Assembly (NCBI RefSeq): GCF_009730915.1
Contig: NC_052484.1
Coordinates: 1,612,001-1,676,000 of the forward strand
DNA: 64,000 bases
Reading direction: 5' to 3'
Source: Dioscorea cayenensis subsp. rotundata
Lineage: Eukaryota; Streptophyta; Magnoliopsida; Dioscoreales; Dioscoreaceae
In this document: positions 36,138 to 48,200 of the stretch, one piece after another
Layout of the letters: every line of letters starts with the position of its first letter
Position numbering within the stretch: position 1 is the stretch's first letter
Program-made: the position numbers and the translations under genes
The notes under the pieces: generated by a model
The model's database searches: none
Told to the model about the DNA's origin: nothing
The model's input: the letters and a program-made list of their open reading frames with translations, nothing else

Positions 36138-36520
36138 CGTGGTTTTGCAACGAGGTCCTTGAGATTTTGGGAAATTTATATTGGTCGGTTCTGTATGTTG
36201 TGCCCGAGTCATGGTTTACGTTATGTTGTACCGCACACATGGCACGACGGTATTCGTTGATTGGTGAAATTCCGAATGAATGAGCTCACGCCACGTGTAC
36301 GGTTGAGATTAATGAACGGAGTATGGTGGTAGTTTTGTGACGAGGTCCCCGTGTTTTTCGGGATTTATATTTGTAAGTTGTTTTAAGTTGTGCGCGAGTG
36401 GAGGTTAATAGTTCCGGAGGAGCAAACGTGGATGGATGAGATTCGTTGATAGGTTCTGAGTTTGGCCAATGAGGTAATGCCACGTTTACAGTTTACGTTA
36501 AGAAAGGCGGCCGTATGGAA
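36138..36520. repeat. Tandem duplication of the SMO copy C promoter region (period about 190 bp)
   Basis: Landmarks recur in order: 'gacgaggtcc'-type (36150, 36340), 'atttatat' TATA (36174, 36363), 'gttgtgcncgagt' (36197, 36394), 'ggcattcgttgat'-type (36248, 36440) and 'gccacgt' (36290, 36479). Two TATA-like boxes result, so a second upstream start site is possible. Confidence 0.7.
36173..36182 (-). promoter_or_regulatory. TATA box of SMO copy C, with CCAAT
   Basis: The minus strand reads CCAATATAAATTTCC about 56 bp upstream of the ATG, at the position used in copies A and B. Confidence 0.55.
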
Positions 36521-36719
36521 CATGAACGGATTAGATCTCATGGTAGCATTATTTTATTATTAAAAGGTGGTTTTTTTTTGCATGTATACCCCTGAGAATC
36601 TCAATAATTTATCTAGTTGTTTAATCTCATAATTATATTATTATCCTTGTTCTATTGCATGGCTTTTGTATCACACTCTACAAATTGGATTTTTTTTTAA
36701 TTTTTTAATTTTTAAATAA

Positions 36720-37350
36720 ATGGATTGTCAGTAAAATAATATTTTGTCATTAAAAAATATATTTTTTGGAATAAGATAAGTTTGGGGCCAAAATATTAAA
36801 TATTGACAAAATGATTCAAAATAAATAATGGAAAATAAGAAGCAAATCAAGGGACAAAAAGGATGATATTTATTATAAACTTCATCAAGAATATTGTCAT
36901 TAAGAAAAAATATTTTGGAATAAGAATAGTATGGGTCCAAAATATTAATTATTGAGAAAATTATTTACAATAAATAATGGAAATAAGAAGCAAATCAAGG
37001 GACAAAAATGATGATATTAGTTATAAATTACATCAAAAATTAATTGGCCAACCACTTTGATAATTGAACTATATTGTTGATATAATTTTTATTTATTTTC
37101 TACTTTTAAATAAATGGATTGTCATAAAATAATATTTTTTCATTAAAGGAAATATTTTGGAATAAGAAGTTTGGGACCAAAATATTAAATATTGAGAAAA
37201 TTATTCAAAATAAATAATGGAAGATAACAAGCAAATCAAGGGACGAAAAGGATGATATTTATTATAAATTCCATCAACAATTAACAGGCTACCCACTTTG
37301 ATAATTGAACAATATTGTTGATATAATTTTTAAATTTATTTGTATTTGAG
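36720..37350. repeat. Tandem repeat of about 175-230 bp, three copies
   Basis: Units share 'attttggaataag', 'gcaaatcaagggac' and 'gatgatatt'; they start near 36720, 36894 and 37121. The second and third also share 'aaccactttgataattgaac'. No coding potential. Confidence 0.8.
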
Positions 37351-38339
37351 AATTTTCAGTTATGAAACATAATATAATAATTAGTGTCGGTTCACGAACT
37401 AATGGTTGATTGCCTAGTTTCAAAACCATGCAAGTCCCTGATTTTACAACTATGTATATGTTTTTTTTATGAATTTAGAGTTTAGGATCAAATTGATATA
37501 AAATTTAATTTATAACTTATATTTGTTTGTGCTTGAGATTTTTCAATTTTTAAATATTATGTAGTTTAAGGTGTCCATATTCTTTAGAGTATTTATGTCT
37601 TTTGAATGAATTGAACTGCTCGTCTATGACGATATTTATTATTGTCAAGCATTTCGAACTCTCACAAGTGATTCAAGCTCAAACTCAAAATTTGAAGCTT
37701 TAAACCTATTCCAATTTTTGAAAAATAACGTAAATTTTAAATTTATATTTTTTTATTTACATAATTATTGATTATTTCAATTACCTATGATAATCCTTCA
37801 ATTTATTTTTTAAAAAAATTAATTTTATAAAAAGAAATAGTTTAGAATCTGCTCAACTGCTTTTAAAAATTTGGAAAAATATAGACAATTTAATTTAGAA
37901 GAGTTTCTAATCTTCTTCAAATGCAAATGTTTTATAACATGATGATTGAAAATTTTGAAAGTTTGAAAAAAGTTTTTTTATTTTTTATTTTTAGCCATTC
38001 ATCCATCAATCTTTAGAATTAGTAGTTAGCAACCCTATAAAAAAATAGATTTCTCCAATAAATATTTTTATAAATAAATATTTAAATATAAAATCACCTA
38101 TTTAAACCTCTAACCGTTATTTCAACTCGTATTAGTAAAGTTTGAAATGTTCTACTTAATTTTTAAGAACTTCACAATTTAAATACTTGAGAATAAAAAT
38201 TTAAAAAAAGGACTTCATTTTTTTTTTTAATTTCAATTTCCAAAAACACACTTACAAACCAAATCTATATTAGTCCGAGATAGGGTTCATTTCATCTAAA
38301 AAAAAGGTAAAAAAAAAAAAGTAACTTCAAATAGTTCTA
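37351..38339. other. AT-rich intergenic DNA
   Basis: I see no gene, repeat or element here. Confidence 0.5.
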
Positions 38340-39469
38340 TGATTGTGAGCATGGGGTTTATAATAATTGTGTACACAGCCTTGCTGTGCCAATCCATATG
38401 TTTTGGCCGGAACATGCACGAGGTTGGGTCATGCTACCTACGGATCCCTAGCAACTAGGTCATGTCGAGCACGGACCCGTCGTGTCGGGCCATCTCGCCG
38501 TGTTGTGTCGTGTCAGGCCATCTCGCCAATTAGAAGCGATATGATCTGATTTAATGTTATATCGTTCGAAGTTTATTTTGGTGTGTATTGCTTACGTAGT
38601 AGGTTGCACACTAAAGTGAGTCTCTACCCCAAAAACCAATGTTACTTATATGTACATAAACTCTCTAAGCTTCATTACATAACCCTTGATTGAAGCTTAG
38701 CGCCCTCATCAAACCCCGGTGTGAAGCTAACCAGCCTAAACACCAAGTCCGAGTTCAACTAGGACCCAGTACGAAGCCAACCAGTTCCCTTGGCCACAAC
38801 ATGAAGCCAACCGGCCCGAATCTCACATGGCCCATCTCAATGAAAACACAAATGTTGAACACAAAGATGGGTATGCACCTTAAAAGACCAACCTAGTAAA
38901 GATAGTTGCTCATCATTTATATGCACATGAACTCTCTCAATTAGTTGACGTAGATATATGGAATGGGTTCATTACATAACAACTTCAATTGAAGCCTGAT
39001 GCCCTCGTCAAGCCATAGCGCGAAACCAACTAGCCCTAGACACCAACTCTGAGTTCATCTATAACCCCAACACGAAACCAACCAGTCCCCTCGGCCCCAC
39101 ACAGCCCATTTCAATGAAAGCACTAATTTTGGACACACAAATGGGTCCATATCCCAAAAGACCAACCTAATAAGGGTTACTCACCACTTCTATGTACATA
39201 AACTCACTCTTAATTAACCGATATAGAACTAAAGATGGGATGGATTCATTACATAACACCCTCAATTGAAGCCTAACACTCTCATCAAGTCCTAGCGCAA
39301 AACCAGCCAACCTAGACACTAGCCCCGAGTTCATCTAAAACCCCAACAAAATCAGTCAGTCCCACACGGCTCATCTCAATGAAAGCATCAAATGTTAGAC
39401 ATAGAGATGAATTTGCATCTCAAAAGATTAATCTAATCAGAGGTTGCCCACCATTTATATATACATATA

Positions 39470-39521
<52 letters not shown>

Positions 39522-39700
39522 TAGCTGATATAGGATTATACATGAGTTCATTACATAGTGTTTATGTGGCAATATGACCATCTTGCCCATTACAAGCTGC
39601 GTGACCTACCCACCTACCGATTACAAGCAACATGACCTAATTTAATACTATGTGTATAAAGCTCATTTTCCAATGTATTGTTTTATGTAGCGTTCATGCA
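38340..39700. repeat. Array of about 280-300-bp units with related flanking sequence
   Basis: The motif 'ttcattacataac' recurs at 38671, 38968 and 39245 (and as 'ttcattacatag' at 39547), each followed by 'attgaagcc', 'ccctcatcaa', 'accagcc', 'ccgagttcatcta' and 'ggcccatctcaatgaaa'. Sequence left of the array (38515-38600) and right of it (39590-39685) is also related ('ccatcttgcc', 'tgatttaat'). A GC-rich stretch at 38400-38520 has repeated 'gtgtcgggccatctcgcc'. This may be the body of a degenerate mobile element. Confidence 0.7.
39474..39519. repeat. Compound microsatellite (CT)n(CA)n
   Basis: Uninterrupted CT then CA dinucleotides at the end of the 280-300-bp array. Confidence 0.95.
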
Positions 39701-40746
39701 GCAATGTGGCCATCTTGAAGACTACAAACTGCATGAACAGATTGACACCTATTTTTCTGAGCCACACATAACAATGCCCAGAGTGTTCCGGGCCAACATG
39801 GCACCTTTGACACCTTTGGAACTAATAAATGAAAGCATTATATATAACATGGCACGGTTGACACCTTTGAAAGTAGTAAATGTTCCTTGCTATACCCATA
39901 AAATGGCTTAAGTGCACCTATGACCGTTGTACTGTGGGTTTAATTTTGATAGTTTATTGTGGTGTAATGGTTTCTGGTGAGTTTACTGATGTGGAGCTAA
40001 CATAGTACTAATATGGCCCCAAAAACCATCTTAAAACATGTCATTATAACCACACGTGCAACCGGAGAAAAGTAATTTTTGTGTTACAAAAAAAAAAAAA
40101 TTGTGATCACAACGTTATAAAATACAAACATTTGTGGTTATGAGTGAAATAAACCCTCCACACATACGATGAAAAGTAAGAAAAAGAGAGAGATTAAGAG
40201 CAGCCAGTAGGGTAAAAATACTGGGGACGATGAATATTGATCCAACAACCCCATCGCCATTCATAGATTTTAAATTTACAGAAGTTCATAAAATATGAGA
40301 GAGATCAAATCTAAATGCATGGAAGCATTGAACTATTTGTGAAAAGGTATTTGTTCAAAGTGAGAGTAAATACAAAACTATTTTCAGATTATTAATATTA
40401 GAATAAATTTAACAAATTAATCACACAACATGATAGTAACTCTATGAGGAGAAGAAAATTCTTGGAAGACTAGAGATTACTTGAGAGGCTTGAAGCTTTT
40501 CTTTGATAAAAATCCCCGGCTTGGAATTTCGATAAGAGATTTCCGTCTTCCTCTTTCGTGTAAGTTAGCTGACTCCAAAAACAATATAATGCAACTTTCG
40601 ATGAATTTCTAGTTGAGAATAAATGCAATGCATAAATTGAGTGTCAAAATAAGTAATTGTCAGATCAGAAAAATGGAAACCGGAGGAGGCTTACCGATGT
40701 GAGGATGATCTAATGATTTTCAAGATCGGAAACTCTTTGATCAGAA
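39701..40746. other. Spacer and probable 3' UTR of LDL1
   Basis: 39701-40180 shows no gene. 40181-40746 lies just downstream of the LDL1 stop codon. On the minus strand 'catcg|gtaagc' near 40695 would make a good donor, so the 3' UTR may contain an intron; this is inference. Confidence 0.4.
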
Positions 40747-43700
40747 CTACTCTAAAGACATCGAACTGGTTCTCCGGTTACTTCTATCGGCTCTGATAGA
40801 AGCAATAACAGAATCAGCAGAAGGTCCTAATCCTCTTCTACCGACCAACTTTATCCCAAGCTTTTCACAAAGGTAGTTAAGTCTCATCTCATCTCCTCCT
40901 CGCACCTCTCTTAAGTCGAGAGCCTGTTGCCGAGTCAACAATGTGTATAGATGTATCTGTTGCTGTTGATTATAATGTGACTGGAGTTGCTGAAATAGCA
41001 CCTTGTTTGAATGTTGTTGGTCAGACTTCAAACCGTCGTTGTTACCCTTCTTCCGGGAGCCACCCAATGTCACCCTTAGTACCGCTGCTGATTTTGGGGT
41101 CAGACCGCCCGAAAAATAACAGAAAAAAACTTCCGAACTCTAGGTCTGGTTCTCTGAACAAATCAGCTAAAAAGTGCAGCACATGACTCGCTGTTCATAG
41201 TTGGGCTCCTGTCGATTTTTCATTTTTCAAGGCTCGTGCATTAGCATGATGAGCCATATTCGCAGCCTCTCTAAGACCACTTAAGAAGGCTCCATGCATA
41301 GTTGCAGGGTATCGCCTTGTTGTGGCTTCACCGGCGAAAAAGAGCCTGCCATCTCCAACAGTTTCGGCTAATATATCATAGTCATCTCCTGTTGCTCCTA
41401 CAGCTACATTAGAATATGAACCTAAACTGAATGAGTCAGTACCCCATCTAGTGCAAACACTTTGTAGAGGGTCAGGGACATTGATTCCTTGCGGTTCAAA
41501 TATACCTGCTCACAACAACAATGTCATTCAAAAAATTAGCTAAAGGACTGACTATTGCCAACTCCAGCTCCTGATTTAGATCAACTTGGAAATATTAGAG
41601 GCAGAAATTATTTATAGTAACCTTCGTACATTAAAAGCATGGAATGTATAGGCAAGATGAACATATTTGTTGAAACTGAAAAAAATAAAAAAATAAAAAA
41701 CTATGGAATATTTGTTTGAATAATTCTACACAAAATGTTGGTATACTGTTATAGGATACAGATTGGTGTCATGCATTTATCTCAAAGTATTTCATCTTTT
41801 AATGAAAATGCAGTTAAGAGGAGCTTTATCACCAAGACAATCTACAATGAGCTTCTGTTGTTCATATGTTCTTCATATAGTGCAAAGACAATAAACCAGT
41901 AGTCTGCGAGGACAAGCAAATCAGCAACCACTTTAAAAGCGGATCTTCATGCAAAGTAAACATAGACCAATACTAATAAATAGTAAAAGAACAAAAACTT
42001 AATAATACAGGGGAAAAAAGCTAAGGGCAATATCATACCAATGTGAAATCTAAAATGAGAACCATGTCTAAAATTTCCGCCAATCCTAGTAATTGCAGAA
42101 TATTCATGTGACTAAACAAGTGAAGCATGTCTTAAGTTTTGGCTAACCCTAGTAGTCACATAAAATTCATATGAATATAAATGTGAACCATGTCTAAATT
42201 TTTAACTAATGCTAATACTGACAGAAAATTTATTTGAATATACATGCTAGCATAATGTCTAAATTTTGGCTAACCCTAGTAGTGGTAGAAAATTCATATG
42301 AATATACATGGAGCATATGAGAGTAGCCAAATGAACCAAGATGAAACTAATGAGTATATGAGCTATCCTAGTAGTTAAAGTATAAGAGAATACCCCGGAG
42401 AATCTGAAGAACTAGAGCCACAGCATCAGTTGGAGGCATGCTTTCAAAGTTGTGCGCCGCTTCCCCTGCAACCAATGCAATCAAAAAGCGGACCACCTGC
42501 CACGGTCGCATAACTATAGAACAAAAAAAGAACTCTCCTCTCCGACTTGGATCCTCTGACAAATGCCCAAATGTATCAAGTTCTGTACTCCAAAACACAT
42601 GAGGAAACAACATAGCAACTTTGTTCAACAACCCAAATCCAAGCCTCTTAATCCCATCAAGCTTCCTCTGAGGCAGCTCCGGCATAAACTTTATCAATCC
42701 ATTCTTCAAAACCCCAAGTGGCACTGTGCACAATGCCATATCTCCCTCATAAACCTGTCCCCCAGCAATCACCTGCACACCATCTCCACCATACCGTATT
42801 GTATGCACTGTCTTCTCATACAAAATTGGTACATTCTCCGCTAAAGCCTGAACAAGCCTCCCGTTCCCTCCCGGCAAAAAACAATGATCACCACCCATAT
42901 CATAGGGATCATCTTGATCCCAAAATGCCAACGAAAGCTTCGAAAGCAACCCAGCATTCGCATACTCCAAATTAGCCAAATGCCAATTGAACAAACTCAT
43001 CTCCTCCTCTGTCACTGCATCACCATAAACCTCCCTAAAAGTTTCCAATGCAGCACCAAGAGACACATCCATGGAGACTTCTCCCATGCATTGTCTCAAC
43101 CTACTCGCCTTATCAAGAAGCCGATTGAAAGCATTCTCCACCTTCATATCCACTTCTGAATCCACCGACTTGCCATCGGGCCGGTACAAAGGGCATTTGT
43201 CCCTAACCTTATGGAGAGAATACCCTAATTGTTTGGCAATGATCCCTAGAGGATTCCCAAGAGTTCCAGTCAAGACACTGCCACCCAAATCAGCAGCCGC
43301 GGACTTGCTTGCCCCTTCCATCTTCTTTGTATAAACCCTACCTCCACACCGCTTCCTTCCTTCCAAGACAACAACTTTGAAACCAAAACACATCAATTGG
43401 CGCGCAGCTGCAAGGCCAGCAAGCCCAGCGCCGATGATGATCACATTTGGCTTCGTTGGCTCGGCGGGAATCCGTTCCTTGATGGCCGGGGAGACGCCAA
43501 AATTGATGTAACCATAGGAGAGGAGGAAGTTGAAGGCAGAGTTGAGGAGGGATTCGCAGTGGGAAGGGATGGAGGAGGCAATGGAGTCTTTGAGGAGGTA
43601 CTGGGAGACATTATCGCGCCAGCGGGAGAGGATGTGGTTGCGGATAAGGATGTAGTTAACTTGCTCAATGCCGCCGACTGTGGAGACGACGCCGAACTCA

Positions 43701-43975
43701 ATCTCTTCATCGGTGAGGGAGTCGGCGGGGAAGCCGGCGGTGAGGCCGGTGAGTGCTTCGCTGGTGGCTTCACGGTTGATGACGATGATCTCCTCGGAGA
43801 GGTCGGGGTTGGGGGCGAGGGGAGCCGGAGGAGGGGGGAGAGGGAGAGGGAGAGGTGGCTTGCGGCGGACGCCGGTGCGCTTGCGCTTGCCGCCGGTGAA
43901 TGGGATGTGGAGATGGAGATTAGGGTTAGGGTTAGGGTTAGGGTTTGGGAATGGAGGAAATTGATGGTTCTCCAT
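40747..43975 (-). CDS. LDL1: LSD1-like histone H3K4 demethylase (LDL1 type)
   Basis: Flavin amine oxidase of chromatin that removes methyl groups from histone H3 Lys4; in plants the LDL1 group represses targets such as floral repressor genes. Exon 1 (42394-43975) encodes a basic/proline-rich N-terminus (GGKRKRTGVRRKP at 28-40), a SWIRM domain (about 72-165), the FAD dinucleotide fold (VIIIGAGLAGLAAARQL, about 178-194) and most of the amine-oxidase domain, including DLGGSVLTG and FLPGGNGRLVQAL. Exon 2 (40747-41505) carries the second FAD block (GRLFFAGEATTRRYPATMHGA) and the LDL1-type tail (QQQQIHLYTLLTRQQALDLREVRGG). The intron is GT-AG. Extra bases in homopolymers (42483-42487, 42523-42529, and six runs between 41092 and 41227) disturb the frame, with a TGA at 41195-41197. 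After discounting ten surplus bases the length is exactly 777 codons, so a real gene with consensus errors is likeliest. Confidence 0.92.
43919..43946 (-). repeat. Telomere-like TTAGGG repeats inside the LDL1 first exon
   Basis: The plus strand reads four tandem TTAGGG units followed by TTTGGG. The coding strand has AAACCCTAACCCTAACCC, which contains the plant telobox core AAACCCTA and encodes the NPNPNPNPN tract at residues 11-19 of LDL1. Confidence 0.85.
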
Positions 43976-45267
43976 GGATTGGAACGGAGATGGGAAGGGA
44001 AAAAGGATTTAGATGAATGACGATGGAAAATTTGCATCACGGTCCTTGAATTAAAAATATTTACAAAATTAACATAAATTTAAGGCCAATGAAATTTTAT
44101 ATCTATGCCCCTCCTTAATACAAATATAAGGGTATTTTTTTAAAATTTATAGATATAAATATATATTTTATTTTGGAAATGTTATTATTCATGTAATTAT
44201 ATATAACTTTTATGAAAATATTTGAGAGAATAAAATTTTTCATAATAAATATATTCATTAAAAAGTTTTTTTTTTCCAAATATATGTATATATTGAAAGA
44301 ACACAATTTCTTAGTGCATACATACATTATGCAGTAAATATATTTTCCTGGTATATATTTACTTGGTAATAAACAAATAGTTAAGGTATAAAAGTATTTT
44401 CAGAGAGTCTTTTTTTCTGACAAATTACTTTTTAAAATTTTCTAATATAAAAGTGGCTGATGCTGATATAAAGATTGTTGATGTTGACAATATTACCTCT
44501 AAGTTTTTCGAGTGAAAACCCATAATTTTAAGCGGAAACTCAAAGTTTTAAGCAAAAACCCATAATTTTAAACGGGAAGTATATGTTGTAAAATTAAATA
44601 AACTGATGTAGTAAACTGCATTAAATAAAAAATAAACTATAGAAAAGAAAAATTGTCTGACAAATTTGAATGTCTGAAATATTTTGAAACTTTCATAGAA
44701 TTATAATTAGATTTTCCTATTCTAATGTAAGCAATTAACAATAATTCTATACACCACTCAAACAAAATAGCAACTGTCATATAATGATTTAACAAGTGTC
44801 ACCAAATGTCCCTAATCATTAAAAAGCTAACATACATAAAAATATATTCTTTTATATATATATATATATATATATCAATAAACATGGCTTGAAGAAAATG
44901 GATAAAAAAAGCAATAACCTATTTTTTCAGGGCCAAAGTGGATTAGGGTTTCCTGCTCTCAATAAAGAAGATCAAATAATGAAAGGACAAAAAGAACTTT
45001 AAATAAAAAGTCCTAATTAACAAGACAGTGCTTGCAATATTTAAGTTAGTTTGTGAGCTTAGCTCAAGGTGTACAGTAAAACAATATAACAAGGTCTTCC
45101 CTTTAGCTTTAGGAAGAACTTTCTCAAAATTGAGTTTTGGCTCTCAATGACTTGTCCAAAAAAAAAAAAGAGAAAAAATCCACCAAAGGGATTTCAAAAG
45201 TGTGATCGATTTCAAAGAATTTGAACCCACAAAACACGGCCTTATTCGAGCAAAAGGAGTACATACT
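43976..45267. other. Spacer between LDL1 promoter and VDAC 3' end
   Basis: LDL1 5' sequence lies at about 43976-44040. The middle is AT-rich, with (TA)n at 44855-44874. 45060-45267 lies directly downstream of the VDAC stop and is probably its 3' UTR. No gene is seen. Confidence 0.5.
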
Positions 45268-48200
45268 TCAAGGTTTGAGGGCGAGGGCAAGACCGAGTTT
45301 TGTAGGTGTCCGATAAACCTTCGAGTCGTATTCAGCTGAGAGAGTGATGAGTGATTTAGGTCTCCATTCATGCTGACAAAGAACCGAAACTTTGCCGTTG
45401 TTGCTAAACCGGGTTTTCAACAATGTCAGAGGATCAACCGAGTGAGAGCTTCCAATGCAGAAACTGTTTCCGTATGTGTTAAACCTGTGGACTAATTCAG
45501 CAGCGACAGTAGCTCCATTGGTTGGATTGACGACATGAATATACGAAGCTCTCAATGTCTGTCCTTTATCCGCTCTGGATATCAAAGATTTCGTTTTAAT
45601 ATTCGATATGGATAAATCAAACATGAAATCAGTACTACAAGGAAACACAGTAACCCTTTAAGAGAGAACAAAGAAAGAATGTTTTTGGGAAAGAGGAGCG
45701 GGGTGAACCCACTAAAAGACCCGGGGACGTCTGCACAGCTCGGTGGAATAAATGGGGATGGGGGCACGCTCACGTGGGCTGAACCACCCATACACAACCA
45801 CTATTCACAACACCCAGAAATGTGCCCTCAACCGAGAATCGAACTCTCACCACTCGGTGAGAGCTCTATCGGTGACCCGTGTACCAATAGACCCAAAGGT
45901 CGTTGGTAACAAAGAAAGAATGTTGACACAGACACTAATTTGCATCTATATTTTTGAGGAAATGCTTGCATATACACCCATAAAAGTAAATAATTGCTAA
46001 TATGCTCTTATAGTCTCATCAGAGACATCCAATAAAATCGGGACACTAATGTGCTCTTATAAAATGTTTTTATACCACTATGAACAAAAAAGCCAAACTT
46101 AAAAATTCTAGAATAAGATAGATTTTATCATTGATCTTTATCATCTTGTATCTCTTTCCAGGATAGATGAAGGGAAGAGGGAAAGAGTATATTTTGTGGT
46201 AACTGTGTCGAGTATTGTCCAACAAACTGTTTATCAATGACTGAAGAATATGAACTTTCCACTTATGATCGTCACGAGTTGAAGATATACTGGAAATTAC
46301 CCAGTCTTTGTAGGGGTGTTCAACAAAAAAACACTTATTAGTCAACAATGAAGTTCACTGACAAGGAACAAAAGCAAGTTCCTTAACTATATCACAAGGG
46401 GAAAATAACATGACTCCAGATCATGTAGACTTCACAGTAGCATGAGAGGTCTCTAACTGTACTAATTGTACTAATTAAAACACCGGAGAAACTACACATT
46501 TAGAAATGCAGTAGCCGTAAAAAGAAGTAATCATAATCCTTTCCTAAAAAAACAAAATCCAAGCAATGCAAATTTTGATGTTAAACGAATTAGAAAAGTC
46601 TAGTTCACATCAAAATACAAAAGTTGGTGAAAGAGAGATAGGAAGGATGCGTACAGTATCAGAGAAGCTGAAAAGTCCTGTTTGTTGTATCCAATCCCAG
46701 TATTGTATTTGGTGATGCATGCAGATGCACTATCAAAACCAATCTCACCACCAATGCTAACCTCTTTGTTGCCAATTGCTGCAGACAACTCCAGTAAAGG
46801 TGTGGGCGTCAAACCAATGCTAGTGGTGATGGCTGCATGGTGATGAAGATACTGCACATCAAGCTGCCATAGTCAGTCAAATCTCAATTCTACTGTACCT
46901 GTACAATGGCTTATTTCATTTATGAGAGATCACAGACAAAGAAATCATCATGGTATTTCAGCCATGCACTTCAAGTATTCACTAATAAACAAATGTTTAA
47001 TTCAAATTTAATTACTATTATTGTAAAATCAACAACAGGTAAGAGATATATCTGCTTCCCCAATAATGTTTGAACTGCGAATTATTCATTAAACAAACAA
47101 AAAACTAGAAGAACAAAAACGCATGTGTAGTTCTAGTTTCCTTGTTTTTCACATATTTTGTTATTTACTAACCTTGCCAGACTTCTGGTCAGGCATCTTG
47201 AAGCTAAATGAAGTCTTTGCGCCAGGAACAAATTCGTTGAAAGAAACTGTTGTAGAAACCTGTCAACAGGTAAATTTGATAAGCCAGCTTATATGTTTCA
47301 TCAGCAAATAATCTCGCATAAAACGTGCAAGATATCATGTTGTACATGAAATAACAGTTCAGGCAAAAACATTCATAGGTTCATTTGCTATAGTCAATCT
47401 TCTTTACTGGTACTGATAAATTGTATAATGCTAAATGTTCTTTTAGTGATAATGATAGAAGGCAATCATAAAAACCAGAGACTAAAATTAGATGAAATTG
47501 ATACCGATCTCTGTTCTCACATTAGAATTGGTATCAACTTTGACATCCACTGTTGTTTTGCCACTCTTATATTGTGTGTTTATATCACCAATAAAGACTT
47601 CATCCATTTTCACACCAGTAGCAGTAAGTCCCTGTCACAGCCAATACGTGAAGAGTAATAATGTGCCATAGAAAATAAAGAAAGAAGAAAAAATACACAT
47701 TGCAGTATTAACAATCATGCTCACATAATTAACTATGCAAAAGGATAATATTTTGCAAGACTACAAAGAAATTTGGCATATAACCATCATTAGCTCATAA
47801 AGTTCAAAGAAAAACAGAGATGAATTGTTCTGAAATATAATCAAAATATGTAAAATATCAACCACGATGTGAGAAACATATTATCAAGATAAAATACTGC
47901 CTCATATGCATTGTGCACCAAAGCAAAAAGATCCATAGCATTTAATAGGCTTTAGCACAATTATGATAAGATAAATCAAATGGAAACTTAATAAGTCAAT
48001 GATAATATAATAAATACGAATGGAGTAGCGAAATTATGTAAGGTTCAGGAGAGCGGCAGCTGTCAGAGCAATATATTAATTAATTAATCGTAACCTACAG
48101 GCAATTGCCTTGTGCTGGACAACTACCAGAAAAACATGATGCTACAACAGAAAAATTGCATGTCCATTTACAATTGCAGCTTAGGATGGCCCAAAGGATA

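Noticed and set aside
38640..39545. CRISPR-like or coding array
   Set aside because: The units are long, degenerate and without constant repeat/spacer structure, and the genome is a plant's.
43397..44020. 207-codon open frame on the plus strand, antisense to LDL1 exon 1
   Set aside because: It mirrors a GC-rich coding exon on the other strand. The composition is Gly/Glu-biased and no domain is recognisable.
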